The notes under the pieces: model-generated
Databases searched by the model: none
Told to the model about the DNA's origin: nothing
What the model saw: the letters and a program-made list of their open reading frames with translations, nothing else
Program-made: the position numbers and the translations under genes
Assembly: GCA_036346225.1 (NCBI GenBank)
Contig: JARFIW010001105.1
Span: 124,001-188,000 of the forward strand
Direction of reading: 5' to 3'
DNA: 64,000 nucleotides
Source: Platerodrilus igneus
Lineage: Eukaryota > Arthropoda > Insecta > Coleoptera > Lycidae
Part shown: positions 1 through 10,584 of the stretch, piece after piece
How the letters are laid out: each line of letters starts with the position of its first letter
Numbering within the stretch: the stretch's first letter is position 1

Positions 1-103
1 GCTACAAAATATAAATAGGAATACGAAATGGGCGCCAGTGTTTTCGGACACAAGCTTATCAGAGAAAACACAAGACCAATAAGCCAAAAAAAATTACAAG
101 TCA

Positions 104-1403
104 TTAGGGATAGCGACACGTAGGGGTCAAAATAGAATCGGCCGTAGGAAGCCCTCTAGCATCCGGAGGTTCAGGATCAATGTCTGGAGGGTCTAAAGTT
201 TTATCGGGTTTGAGGTCCTTAATATACCAAGTACCCAGATCGTTACCAGAATCATCCACTAAGATATAGGTCCAAGCAGAAAGTTTAGTTCTAATAGTAA
301 AGGGACCCACATATTTGGGAGCAAGTTTAGCATTGAAGTAGCGAGTAGCATCCGAAAGAACATAATTGCGTTTCCAAACGTGATCGCCAGGAGATAAAGT
401 TAAGGGACGACGACGAAGATCGTAGTGTTTAGCATTTTTCTTGTATGCTAAGGAAAGGCGTTTCGAAATTTCTTCACGAAGTGACTCAAATTTGACTAAG
501 TCAGTAGTAGGAGTAGGAAGTTCGGGATCCATAAGAACATCGTCAGGATCAAGAGGTTTTCCAAAATGATCGCCGTAGAGAACATGCTCACGACTATATA
601 GAGCAAAATACGGGGAGTAACCAATAACCTCATGTTTAAGCGTTCGAATAGCACAACCAATTTTTGCTAAATTAACGTCCCACCGACGTTGATTATCAGA
701 AACGTAAGAAGAAATCATAGTTTTCAGGACTCTATTAATACGTTCGGCCGGATTCGCCTGAGGATGATAGCGAGCGTTAAACAGAATTTTTGTTCGATAA
801 GAATCACAGAGTTTAGTGAAAATATTACTACGAAATTGTACACCATTGTCCGCAATTAGATACTGAGGAGTACCATACAGCAGGAAAATATTTTCCTCAA
901 TAGTTCGAGCAACAGCAGCGGCCCTAGACGCACGTAGAGGAAAGAAACAAGCATATTTTGTAAAACAATCGGCAACAACTAAAATGAAAGAATTACCTTT
1001 AGACGATCTAGGAAGAGGTCCGACAATATCAGTACATAGGACTTGCCAAAGACGAGTGGCAGTAGCACGGGGAGACATAAAGCCAGAAGGTTTCTTTTGT
1101 TCGACTTTGTGTGCAGAGCAAATTTTGCAACGACGGACGTATCGAGCAACAGCGGCTCTAAGTTTAGGCCAATAGTAACGCATGGAAATTTTAGAGACAG
1201 TTTTGTGGACACCAGGGTGATCTGAAGTAGGTAGATCATGATTTTCGTGTAGAACCCTATTCCGTTGTTCGCTGGGAACTACTAACTTCCAATCGTCTTG
1301 AGGAGGTTGGAGCAAAGACTGTTTAGATTTCACATGTTTATATAGTAATTCGTTTTCCACATGCCAGTTACTGTATAGTTTAGGATTGGAATCAACACGA
1401 GCA
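104..1403 (-). CDS. Ty3/gypsy polyprotein fragment: integrase and C-terminal tail
   Basis: Open frame of 418 residues from position 1360, extending in frame to a TGA near 1403. It holds a retroviral-type integrase. The N-terminal zinc-binding region has His residues near 38-52 and the pair C78/C81 (CKIC). The catalytic triad looks intact: D111 (TDIVGPL), D171 (IADNGVQF) and E206 (NPAERINR). A GPF/Y-like region follows (KYVGPFTI), then a Pro/Asp-rich tail. The family joins retroelement cDNA to the chromosome. Protease, RT and RNase H, which should lie upstream (to the right), are absent, so this is the 3' part of a truncated or rearranged element. The integrase frame itself has no stop, which suggests moderate age. 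The 3' LTR, if any, would lie at or beyond the left edge of the window. Confidence 0.9.
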
Positions 1404-2850
1404 TAGATTGTTCAGTACTTTGTAGAATGAAAAAAAAAACTGTTTGGGATAATCTATATAATATAACAACGGTAAAAGCAATACAAAAATTTTTAGTACA
1501 AAGTGAGGTAATATTGGGGAGTAGCAGAAACGTTTCCCCACACATCAATTAAACATAAATCAGACAAAATTTTAACAAAAAAAATAAATAGATAGGCACA
1601 ATTGATATGAGTCATCCAGTATTGTTGATTCTTCTTTTTTTTTCAAATAGCATGCAAGTCTATGGTAAAAGGTATCAGAACGACAAAGATATGGCAAAAC
1701 AACGGATAGATATTTAAAGTAAGAATAAGTAGGAAATAGTTCAACTTACAAAAAAGTCCTTCAGTAACGCCTCCTGGCAATTGAAGTGTGGGATTCACGA
1801 TGTCCTGCACCAACGAAGCACTTCACCCTTGACTGGGAGGGTGTTGATGGAACTTATCACACGTTACCCTAATCACACCTACGTATTTCACTGGTGTTAG
1901 CAGCAGACATTATCACCCTAATCACACCTACGTATTTCACTGGTGTTAGCAGCAGACCTTGTCACGCGACGGAACTATGTAGCATTGATAAATTTCTTGT
2001 TAATTCTATTTCCTGAGACAATAATTTCGAAATATTTTGTAGCACTAGTTTAATTTCAACTGGGACCAAATGTATATTATTTTCATAAACATACAAAAAG
2101 CAGTGAGAAACTTCAACCAATACCTTTGTAAACCGGTAATCTGTTATATTTCGCAAATAACGAAATTTGCGCAAGCCATGATCTGTTTTAGATTCTTTGG
2201 GGTTAGAAAATTCAGAAACTACAGTATCAACTGTATTTGGATAATCCAAAGTATGCACTACTCTGATAAAAAAAGGACCGCGAAACTAGATCGCACACAC
2301 AGTTTAAATATCAAAAGACAAAGCACCAAAAAAAAACACAATGAGTAAAGCACGTGTATCACTAAAGTAAGTCCGTAAAATGTTCCGTAAAACACGTGCG
2401 TCGATCAAACACGTTCGCCTATAAAGCATACTTCCTTCAAATGGAATTAGAACTACACGTACTACGGTTAATATACAACTTTTATTTCACAAGAAAAACA
2501 ACTAAAATCGTGCTGTGCTTGTTCATGGACAATTTGAAAATTAATACCGCATTAATTCTCACTATTGTCAAAGCAAAGAAGAAGCAGTATTTTCAACGTA
2601 ATTAATATATAGGAACCAAGAACAAACTACAACTACTCATCTGTTTATTCAACTCGTTCTATTACAACCTCTTATCGTCTATTATCTAAACTTGTATATC
2701 CACACATTATAATACGATGCATTCGCCTAAAGAGTTAAGAAATATAAAATATAGAAATAGTAGTTACAGAAATGTATTTACTAATCGGGAAAAAGCGTAA
2801 AAAAGTTAAGCTATAAAAATGCACGTTACAATATATTACCGAAATTTGAA
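1404..2850. other. Non-coding stretch between two gypsy elements
   Basis: No convincing gene. It contains the short direct repeat listed separately and AT-rich sequence. The right part should hold the 5' LTR and primer-binding site of the element starting at 2851, but I could not match it to the sequence after 8032, so no LTR is claimed. Confidence 0.5.
1866..1957. repeat. Two-copy direct repeat, 49-bp period
   Basis: A 43-bp stretch starting ACCCTAATCACACCTACG occurs at 1866-1908 and again, identical, at 1915-1957, with six bases between. It is a local tandem duplication in non-coding DNA. Confidence 0.9.
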
Positions 2851-3063
2851 ATGGGCACCAGCAATTCCAAAGAAGAAGTAGTTATTGCACAAACTGAAAT
2901 TAATAATGGTTCGATAAATGGATATTCAAATTTTGAGGTAATAGGCATTACGTCAGGTACAATTTTAGCGTTGTTGGTTATTTTCTTACTTTATGAAATG
3001 TTCAAGAAAATGTTGGACAAGAAGATTAGGAGAGAGGTCAGTAGAAGCCAGCAGATTGTATAG
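2851..3063 (+). CDS. Small myristoylation-signal/membrane ORF preceding gag
   Basis: Seventy residues starting MGTSNSKEEV. Gly2 with Ser6 fits the N-myristoylation consensus. One strongly hydrophobic segment runs from about residue 30 to 47 (GITSGTILALLVIFLLYEMF), followed by a basic tail (KKMLDKKIRREVSRS). It starts at an ATG and ends 50 bp before the gag ATG. The predicted product is a lipid- and membrane-anchored peptide facing the cytosol. I recall short ORFs of this type ahead of gag in some arthropod gypsy elements but cannot confirm homology here. The frame is undamaged although gag and pol are broken. A role in assembly or membrane targeting is inference. Confidence 0.6.
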   Translation: MGTSNSKEEVVIAQTEINNGSINGYSNFEVIGITSGTILALLVIFLLYEMFKKMLDKKIRREVSRSQQIV

Positions 3064-3113
3064 TAAGGATTATTTTATTTTAAGCTATAAAAATTAAGTA
3101 CGAGTTAAAATTA

Positions 3114-4274
3114 ATGACGGAACACTTGAAGCAAATTTTAGAGGAATTTAAGATTTTAATTAAAAATTTAAATAAAGATGGTCAAGAAAGACGAAACGAT
3201 TTAGATGTTACTAGTAAGAAATTTGATTATTTGAATAGGTTATGCAAAGAGTATAGGTTAGAGAAAGATAAGATTAAAGTCGCAAAATTTGATAGTTCTG
3301 AAATTATCGATAAAGTTAAGCAGCACATAGCCATAATAGATAAGTGTATAGGAGATATTACTGAAGTTTTAAAAAGTAGGAAGTTAAGTATTTTAAGTAG
3401 GAAAAATCAAGACAGCATGGGTGAAAAATTTGAATTAAAAGTAGCAGCCTCCATGATTCCAGCCATGGACGGTTCAGAAAATACCACCAAGCAAATAGTC
3501 GACGCAATTGAACTATATGATAGCTTGTTAGATGATGAAGGTAAGAGATTGTTAGTAAATTTTGTCATAAAAATTAAGTTAAGTCAAAATGCTAAAATGC
3601 GATTAGACAGTAAGTATGAGAATGTAGAAGAGCTTGTGAACGATATCAAACATCATCTTTTAACTAAAAAATCAGCATCAGGATTGTCTGCCGAATTACA
3701 TAACTCCAGACAAAATAATAAATCAATTGAAAATTTTGGTAAAACGATGGAGGAATTAATGGTCAATTTAACAATAGCTCAAGCAGAGGGTAACGAACAA
3801 TCATTATAAATTTTGACAGCTGCTAACGAAAAAATTGCATTAAACGCATTTACAAACGGAATAAGGGATGAAAATTTAAAAACAATTATAAAAGCTCGAA
3901 ATTACGATAAATTAAAAGACGCCATAATAGCCGCGAAAGAAGAGGAAATTGCAAATAAACCTCAGCAAATGTATTACGCAAACGGAAAAGGTCGTCATTT
4001 TACTAGACGCGTAAAATATCATAACCATAATACAAATAGAAGTCAACGTACCTCACACACCAGGTATCAAGGTCAAGGAAATAATTCATGCACGTTCATG
4101 AACACTAGAGGTCGAGGAAATGCATATGTAAGTAAAACTGCAAGAGGTAATCAGTTTTATAATAGGGGAAACCATCGCAATTTTTACATCAACTCGTCAG
4201 AGAAAAACTCCACAGAAAATACATCAGACCAAACTAGGGAACCGAAAACATTTCTTCGAGACCCCCCGGAATAA
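3114..4274 (+). pseudogene. gypsy gag, interrupted by one in-frame TAA
   Basis: One reading frame runs from ATG 3114 to TAA 4272-4274, broken only by TAA at 3807-3809. The first part (231 residues) is Lys/Glu-rich and probably coiled-coil, typical of a capsid-precursor N-terminus. The second part carries a capsid-like segment (NAFTNGIRDENLK) and then a basic Arg/Gly/Asn-rich tail (GRGNAYVSK) that would bind RNA. No CCHC knuckle is visible. The pol frame is offset by +1 and overlaps the 3' end of gag by about 170 bp (4102-4274), so pol would need a frameshift, unless an indel created the offset. In the family, Gag forms the virus-like particle. Confidence 0.8.
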
Positions 4275-4959
4275 TTTAGGAAATGTTCACAACATTTTAA
4301 ATATTAATAGTATAAATTTCATAGACGTAGGATACAATAACAATACAATTAAATTAATTTTAGATACAGGAGCATCAGTAAGTGTTATTTTCATTTCTAG
4401 TTTAACAACTAAGGTAAATATTGATACAGATAAGCAAATTTTTATTCAAGGAGTGTCGGGTAAAACAAAAGCAATTGGAACAGTAAATCTACCAATTACA
4501 ATAGGGAATATCTCAATTAATCATACTTTTGTTGTAATGAACGATTTCGAATCAGAAGTAAATGGAGTAATAGGATCAGATTTTTTTAATAAGTACAAAT
4601 CAAATATCGATTATAAAAATTATAAATTTACTTTCGTTAGTAATAATGTATCAACGTCAATTCCATTATTAGCAAACGAAGATTTATATACAATAATCCC
4701 ACCACGATGCGAGGTTATCAAATATTTCACAGTAAATTACAAGGAGGAATGCGTAGTAAAATCACAAGAACTGTGCGAAGGTGTATTTCTAGCAAACGTA
4801 GTTGTAAAGCCAGTTAAAAATTTTATTCCAGTAAAGTTATTGAATACGATCGACACCGAAATTAAGTTACGAAATTTTAAACCTACCATCGAACGTCTTT
4901 CAGATTACGAGATAGTTAAATTAAAAATTAAATTAAAAAGAGTCAAAATTCTCAATTGA
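4102..4959 (+). pseudogene. gypsy pol, aspartic protease segment
   Basis: Frame open from 4102 to the TGA at 4957-4959. The protease active site DTGASVSVI lies at about 4363-4389, with flap-like sequence after it and a hydrophobic ILG-type equivalent at GVIGSDFF. The family enzyme cleaves Gag and Gag-Pol during particle maturation. The downstream RT is in the next frame. The correct continuation appears one base off at an A-rich run around 4936-4945, so a single-nucleotide indel separates protease from RT. No ATG of its own is expected, because pol is normally made as a Gag fusion. Confidence 0.8.
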
Positions 4960-6868
4960 ACGTATTGATAAATTATTAAAAGACATTAACGTCGAAGGTT
5001 TGAATAGCGAAGAACAAACCATCATTCATAAGATATCTGCTAAGTTTGCAGACGTATTTTATGTCGACAATGACCTACTAACCGTGTCAAACATAAGTGA
5101 GCAGCATATTCAGTTACAAACAGATGCTAGAGCAACGTACGTTAAACCATATAGGTTACCATATTCACAGAAAAGTGATATAGGAAGGCAAGTAGATAAA
5201 ATGTTACATGACGGGATAATAGAACCCGCACAAAGTGCTTGGTCTTCACCACTACTAATAGTACCGAAAAAACCGGATAGTTTAGGAAACAAAAAATGGC
5301 GTGTAGTTATTGATTATAGACAATTAAACACCAAATTGCAAGATGACAAATTTCCGCTACCAAGTATCGAATCAATTATAGATTCGTTAGGAGGTGCGAT
5401 ATATTTTTCACGTTTAGATTTATATCAAAGTTATTATCAGATAAGATTACAGGAACAGTCCAGACCGTGTACGGCATTTAGTACAGACAAAGGGCAATTT
5501 CAAATGACTAGGTTACCGATGGGGTTAAAAGTAAGCCCGAGTATTTTTGCACGAACGATGACAGTAGCCTTATCAGGATTAAATTACGAGAATTGTTTTA
5601 CATATTTGGATGATTTAATTGTATTCGGAGATAGTTTAGAAAAGCACAATGCAAATTTAGTAAAAGTACTCAATAGGTTAAGAAAAGTAAATTTAAAATT
5701 AAATCCAAAAAAGTGTGAATTTTTAAAGAAGGAAATTTTATATTTAGGGCACGTTATAACGGCACAAGGGGTACAACCAGATCCAGAAAAAATTGCAGTC
5801 ATGCAAAATTATCCAACACCACTAAACGCTAACGACGTTAAAAGGTTTGTAGCATTTGCCAATTACTATAGAAAATTTATTTCAAAATTCGCTGAAATAA
5901 CAGCACCGTTAAACAAATTGTTTAGGAAAGGTGTCACTTTCCAATGGACCAATGAATGTCAGGCAGCATTCGAACTGTTAAAAACAACTTTAACAAACCC
6001 ACCAATATTACAATACCCAGATTTTTCAGATAATAGTACGTTCATCTTACGCACGGACGCATCAGGTTACGCGTTAGGAGCAGTTTTGTCAAATGGCGAC
6101 GACAAGCCAGTAGCTTACGCAAGTAGAGCACTTAACAAAGCCGAAATAAATTATTGTACAATAGAAAAAGAGTTATTAGCTATAGTATGGGCAGTGAAAA
6201 AATTTAGACCATACTTATTAGGCAAAAAATTTCAAATTTTAACGGATCATAGACCGTTAGTATACTTATTTGGTATGAGTAATCCATCTAGTCGATTAAC
6301 AAAATTTAGGTTAACATTAGAAGAATTTGATTTTACAATAACGTATATTAGGGGTACAGAAAACGTGACAGCGGATGCTTTATCTACAATTATTATAGAT
6401 TCAGATTATTTAAAGAATATGGAACGAGCGGTTCACGAAAAAGTATATGTAACAACAAGAGCCCAAAGTAGAAAATTAGGCGACTCTCAAGTCGAATCAA
6501 AAGCATCAAAGGATGATGGGACTGATCACCCCAACATTGTTGAACTTTTGAAGCATCCGAAGGAGGCAACAGAATTACGATTTGTATCAGAGGAGGAGTT
6601 TAACGGAATCATTAAATCCAATAAAGGAAATAATTTTGTTTTCATGCATGTATCAATTTATGATAGGAGTAAAAATATAATTTATTTGAAGCAAGGATCT
6701 CGATCAGAGTCAGCCTTCGAAGCGTCGTTGAGAGACCTGCAATTTTTTCGTAGAGAATTTACAATTCCGGAATTTATTATTATAAAAAACGAAGAATCGA
6801 AGTCATTTTTAAATAACTGTAAAGCCGGCCGCAATTTACTAAAAAAAATGACATACGAATTAGTGTGA
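4937..6868 (+). CDS. gypsy pol, reverse transcriptase and RNase H
   Basis: Long open frame; numbering here is from ATG 5000 (622 residues). RT palm: first catalytic Asp at D140 (FSRLDLYQ) and the YLDD box at 202-205. The connection domain carries FVAFANYYRKF. RNase H shows D353 (RTDASGYALG), E391 (IEKELLAIVWA), D416 (LTDHRPLVY) and TADALS near 465. All expected catalytic residues are present, so this segment looks undamaged. It would copy element RNA into cDNA and remove the RNA strand. The frame ends at TGA 6866-6868, where the integrase continues in another frame about one base away, so a second indel is likely. Confidence 0.9.
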   Translation, partial: KESKFSIERIDKLLKDINVEGLNSEEQTIIHKISAKFADVFYVDNDLLTVSNISEQHIQLQTDARATYVKPYRLPYSQKSDIGRQVDKMLHDGIIEPAQSAWSSPLLIVPKKPDSLGNKKWRVVIDYRQLNTKLQDDKFPLPSIESIIDSLGGAIYFSRLDLYQSYYQIRLQEQSRPCTAFSTDKGQFQMTRLPMGLKVSPSIFARTMTVALSGLNYENCFTYLDDLIVFGDSLEKHNANLVKVLNRLRKVNLKLNPKKCEFLKKEILYLGHVITAQGVQPDPEKIAVMQNYPTPLNANDVKRFVAFANYYRKFISKFAEITAPLNKLFRKGVTFQWTNECQAAFELLKTTLTNPPILQYPDFSDNSTFILRTDASGYALGAVLSNGDDKPVAYASRALNKAEINYCTIEKELLAIVWAVKKFRPYLLGKKFQILTDHRPLVYLFGMSNPSSRLTKFRLTLEEFDFTITYIRGTENVTADALSTIIIDSDYLKNMERAVHEKVYVTTRAQSRKLGDSQVESKASKDDGTDHPNIVELLKHPKEATELRFVSEEEFNGIIKSNKGNNFVFMHVSIYDRSKNIIYLKQGSRSESAFEASLRDLQFFRREFTIPEFIIIKNEESKSFLNNCKAGRNLLKKMTYELV

Positions 6869-7929
6869 TTAGGGAAGTCACTAATTTTCAAAACTCAGAA
6901 ACGCAAAAATTAATCATTAATGATTTTCATTTATTGCCAACGGGAGATCACGCGGGCATCAATAAAACATACAATAACATAAAGCGATACTATTTTTGGT
7001 CAAGTATGCGAAAGGATGTAGAAACATTTATTAAAAAATGTGACGAATGTTAAAGACATAAACATTCAAATATTAGCAAACAGCCGATGATAATTACAAC
7101 CACAGCTTCCGAAGCTTTCGAAAAAGTTTTTTTAGACTTAGTTGGACCATTGCAACCAGATGCAAATGGAATCAGGTATATTTTGACACTACAGTGTGAT
7201 TTAAGTAAATTTGTAGAAGCATATCCATTACCAAACAAAGAGACTGAAAGTGTAACTAGAGCGTTTGTCGAGAATTTTATTTTACGCTACGGCATCCCAC
7301 GCGAAATTTTAACGGATAAAGGTTCGGAGTTCATGTCGGAGATTCTTAGGGAAACTTGCAAATTATTAAATATAAAGCAGTTAAATTCTACAGCGTATCA
7401 TCATGAAACTATCGGTGCGCTCGAAAACTCACATAAAAATTTAGCGGCATATTTAAGGATCCAATGTCCGCAGTATTCAAATAATTGGAGCAGTTGAATA
7501 CCTTATTGGTGTTTTGCATACAATAATTCAGTGCATACGGAAACTAAATGTACCCCGCACGAATTAGTGTTTGGGAAAATTAATCAAATACCGTCAAACG
7601 TGGTAAACTCAGTAGACCCACTATATAATTTTGATAATTATCCAGCAGAACTTAAGTATAGATTGCAAGTCGCTGGAAATGAAGCGAGATATAATTTATT
7701 ACAATCCAAAAGTAAACGAAAGCATAAGTTTGATATCAAAACTAAGCATGTCAATTATAAATTAGGAGATAAGTTGTTGGTTAAGAATACATCTCTTAAT
7801 AAAAGAGATCCAATATTTGTAGGCCCATGTGAAGTAGTTTTAGATAAGAATCCTAATGTTATAGTTAAGATAGATAATAAGTTAGTAGAAATCCATAAGA
7901 ACAGGACAAAATTATATAACGTATTGTAA
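6865..7929 (+). pseudogene. gypsy pol, integrase with two in-frame stops
   Basis: One frame with TAA at 7051-7053 and TGA at 7495-7497. The zinc-binding N-terminus ends in KKCDEC, exactly where the TAA falls. The core has Asp in FLDLVGPL, Asp in LTDKGSEF and Glu in GALENSHK. After the TGA, which sits where a Trp codon is plausible, the frame continues with a C-terminal domain (PHELVFGK, then VGPCEVVL). The triad is preserved, but the stops make this copy non-functional unless suppressed. The frame ends at TAA 7927-7929, about 90 bp before a candidate polypurine tract. Confidence 0.88.
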
Positions 7930-8018
7930 CACAATTGCAAGGAGCAGTATGAGACATGTACTACTAATTTAGAAAAAATTTTATTTGAAAAACAAAAAAT
8001 TTTTTTAGTGCACCCCGT

Positions 8019-8031
8019 GGAGGTGTGATGG
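8019..8031 (+). other. Candidate polypurine tract and 3' LTR boundary
   Basis: GGAGGTGTGATGG lies about 90 bp after the integrase stop and is followed by TGTAATAGCC, a TG start as expected for an LTR. Called from position and composition only; the matching 5' LTR was not found. Confidence 0.4.
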
Positions 8032-8040
8032 TGTAATAGC

Positions 8041-9403
8041 CGAATATCCTAATAATTTATAGTTATTATATTGAATTAAGTTTTATGCCTTTAAAAGGTG
8101 AGTGACTTATTATAGGAAGTGCAAAGTGCGGATTTGTACAGGAAAACAATCAATAGGAAGTACATGTGCAACGAACTCTAGGCTAGGTGTAATTGGAATT
8201 ATTAAGTAAGCATAATTGCATAATTATTGTTAGCAGTTAAGAACTAATATAGAATAAGAACATTATAAGTCTAACTCCAAGATGTAACGGTTGTACTGCA
8301 CTTTAAAGCGTTAATTAAATTAAATGTGAAATGGTCTTCGACTTTGTTTCTAATCACCTCTACTAAAGACCCCAAGAAAACACTACAATCTACTTCACTC
8401 ATCCATGACGTGACGGAAATCACCACTTTCTTCCCCACTCCGCGTCTGCGCATTCACGGGCGCCGACGCAACTATCTAAAGTGACGGAAATGCACGCACA
8501 AGTTTTTTAAAATATTGGCGCGAATTCACTTACAAATTTAGAAACTTGCAATGCCAATTTTGGCATGTAACAGTATGTTATACAGGGTGAGTTTTTTTTT
8601 ATTTTTACTATGGGCATTTTGGAAGCTGTTAAAGGTAGAGAAACACTCAAATGGGAAAAGTAGTACGATTTTATCTGTTGATCCCGCATGTGCTTTTCTG
8701 ATTTAGAAAAATTCCACGGATATCTAGATATTTTAAAAAACTAAGTATTGCAATATTTTTCAAATTCATCTGTAGACTTTATCATTAACATTAGAGAAAT
8801 AATGTAAATACAAAACTTGTAGATATTTTTATGTTTAATAAGAACGAGTTTAGAAAAAAAAATTTTTTTAGTTTCATAGATATGTACATAACCTCAAATT
8901 TTTTAAATGGAAAGCATAGTTGCCCATAGGCCTGTATAATAACTTTTGTTTAGTCGATTTTACTGATATAGCACATAGAGTTATTTTTACAAATAACAAA
9001 ATATTGAGGTTTCTTTTGTTTTACGTAATGAACTAGCTAGATTTCAATATACAATCACAAAAACAGACTTAACAGCTGTATTTCTGTATCATAACAAAAG
9101 GTTGGTAACAGGAAATATTAACTGATAAGCAGATCGTCCACATAACAACAACAACATACAATTTTAAATTATACGAATTAAAATCACAAAAACCTTTAAA
9201 GTATAATAAATGAAAACAAAACTAAAAAAAGGAACGAACACAAACTGAATAAATACTGCATAAACAAATGCTAATTTAATTAAAATTTAAAACTAAAACA
9301 AATATTTACACAGCTAGGTTTTATCTGTTTTTTAAATAATGGTTTACAATCTATTTGCCGTAAAATAAAACATTTATTGTAATTAAAAAAATTCAAATAA
9401 AAA
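8041..9403. other. AT-rich non-coding DNA, possible degraded LTR at left
   Basis: No gene recognised. The first few hundred bases could be the 3' LTR of the upstream gypsy element. Further right the sequence is simple and AT-rich with short A and T runs. Confidence 0.4.
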
Positions 9404-9404
9404 T

Positions 9405-9476
9405 TTACTGCACCGAGAGTGGCTTTGAACTCGGGACCTTCTGATTACTAGGCAAACGCGATATCACTCAGTATTA
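9405..9476 (-). pseudogene. Degraded tRNA-Thr-like sequence
   Basis: On the minus strand a B-box-like GAGTTCAAAGCC follows an anticodon-loop-like CTAGTAA (C32, T33, AGT). The stem around that loop has mismatches and the acceptor stem does not close well. Either a tRNA pseudogene or the head of an old tRNA-derived SINE. Confidence 0.35.
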
Positions 9477-9561
9477 AACATAATCCGATGCTATATTATG
9501 ATCTACAAAAACATGAACACGATATTTGTCAATAAGTACTAGCAATTAATTTCAGATTTAT

Positions 9562-10065
9562 TTGTACCTTTGGATCACTGGAAGTAACCCCAGCGCGTAA
9601 TCAAATGATGTATCTTGAAAAACCGTCAATGCAACCATTAATGCAAATTCCATATTGTTTCAATTTATCATAGGAATCCATATGCCACAGATAATTAAGA
9701 CCCTGATTATGATATTGTCTACTTCTTAACCGTTTTCCCTTCCGACATTCCATTCCTACTTTATCCAAAAGTCACAATAGTTCTCTAACAACTTCTTATG
9801 TTACAACTAAATTATTCTGCAAGAACTTAAGGTGCATCCACCTGTACCCATGTACTTTACCGGATTTCTGAAGTTTGCTTTCAATAAAATTAACAACATC
9901 TTCAATTTTTGAATAGTGTTTGCGCATATATAAATTTAATTGAGGCAATTTTCTTTTCAGACTTCGATTGGATATCTTTATTTCATGTAAAGTACTGAAA
10001 ATATGTATAATTTTCTGATGTTGTAGCCCATAAGAAAAATATTTTGCAATAAGTGCCTCTTTCAA
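9562..10065 (-). pseudogene. Integrase (rve-type) transposase pseudogene
   Basis: A single frame read leftwards from 10065 shows a helix-turn-helix region (QHQKIIHIF, then NRSLKRKL), the motif GYRWMHLKF, then YLWHMDSYDKL, which matches the first-Asp region of IS3-like eukaryotic integrases, and NGCIDGFSRYII. The frame carries stops at 9796-9798, 9772-9774 and 9601-9603, the last where a Trp codon is expected. After about 9562 the match is lost, so the second Asp and the Glu are missing. The family moves DNA transposons or is domesticated in many animals. This copy is dead and 3'-truncated. Naming the superfamily (IS3EU-like) is from memory. Confidence 0.65.
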
Positions 10066-10584
10066 GGCTTCCTAAAAGAACCATACTATAGGATTATATA
10101 AATAACTATTTAATTGTGTTCCTAAAATCGTAGGCCAAAATTTATTAACATTTAGAAATAATGATCAAAAATATAACTAGCAGTTTAAAAATATTGTTCC
10201 TACTGATTTTCGTCACTTGAATGAATAACAACAAAATTTTGATAGTATTTAAGACAGTTAAAAAGCCTCTTGCTTCTGATTTCCTAAAAAAAAACACGGT
10301 TATGAATGTTAAGACCTGGATGTTCGTAAGGGTTAACATGCTAATTTTTTTAGGCGTGATAATTTTTAACTTTGAAAAGAAAACTAAATTTCTGAGGAAA
10401 CATCATATGGTCGTGTTCCTAAAACATGTTACTGACACTTTTCTACGCACTAACTTATTCTAATTTTTCACTAGATATTTTGACCATTTGAACGGTTAAA
10501 GCTGTTGAATGCATAGAGTGTAAGCAAATACACCGTACTTACCTGTTGTTGTTGAGCCATAGTTTAAATTATTTCTACTTTTGT
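10066..10584. other. Non-coding stretch
   Basis: AT-rich, with no motif or conserved-looking reading frame. A short plus-strand ORF (10221-10463) has no recognisable domain and Lys/Phe-rich composition typical of AT-rich noise. Confidence 0.5.

Larger units (their letters stand above)
2851..8031 (+). mobile_element. Ty3/gypsy retrotransposon, decayed, coding region nearly full length
   Basis: Plus-strand order is: small membrane ORF, gag, protease, RT-RNase H, integrase. The integrase motif GALENSHK resembles the mdg1/412 side of the gypsy group (recalled family knowledge, not tested). Lesions seen are in-frame stops at 3807 (gag), 7051 and 7495 (integrase) and frame changes near 4940 and 6865. 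After the last ORF comes a G-rich tract (8019-8031) followed by TGTAATAGCC, a plausible polypurine tract and 3' LTR start. No matching 5' LTR was found, so the outer limits are uncertain. Confidence 0.85.

Noticed and set aside
2851..8500. Complete LTR pair for the first plus-strand gypsy element
   Set aside because: I could not match sequence after 8032 to anything before 2851, so only a candidate 3' boundary is listed.
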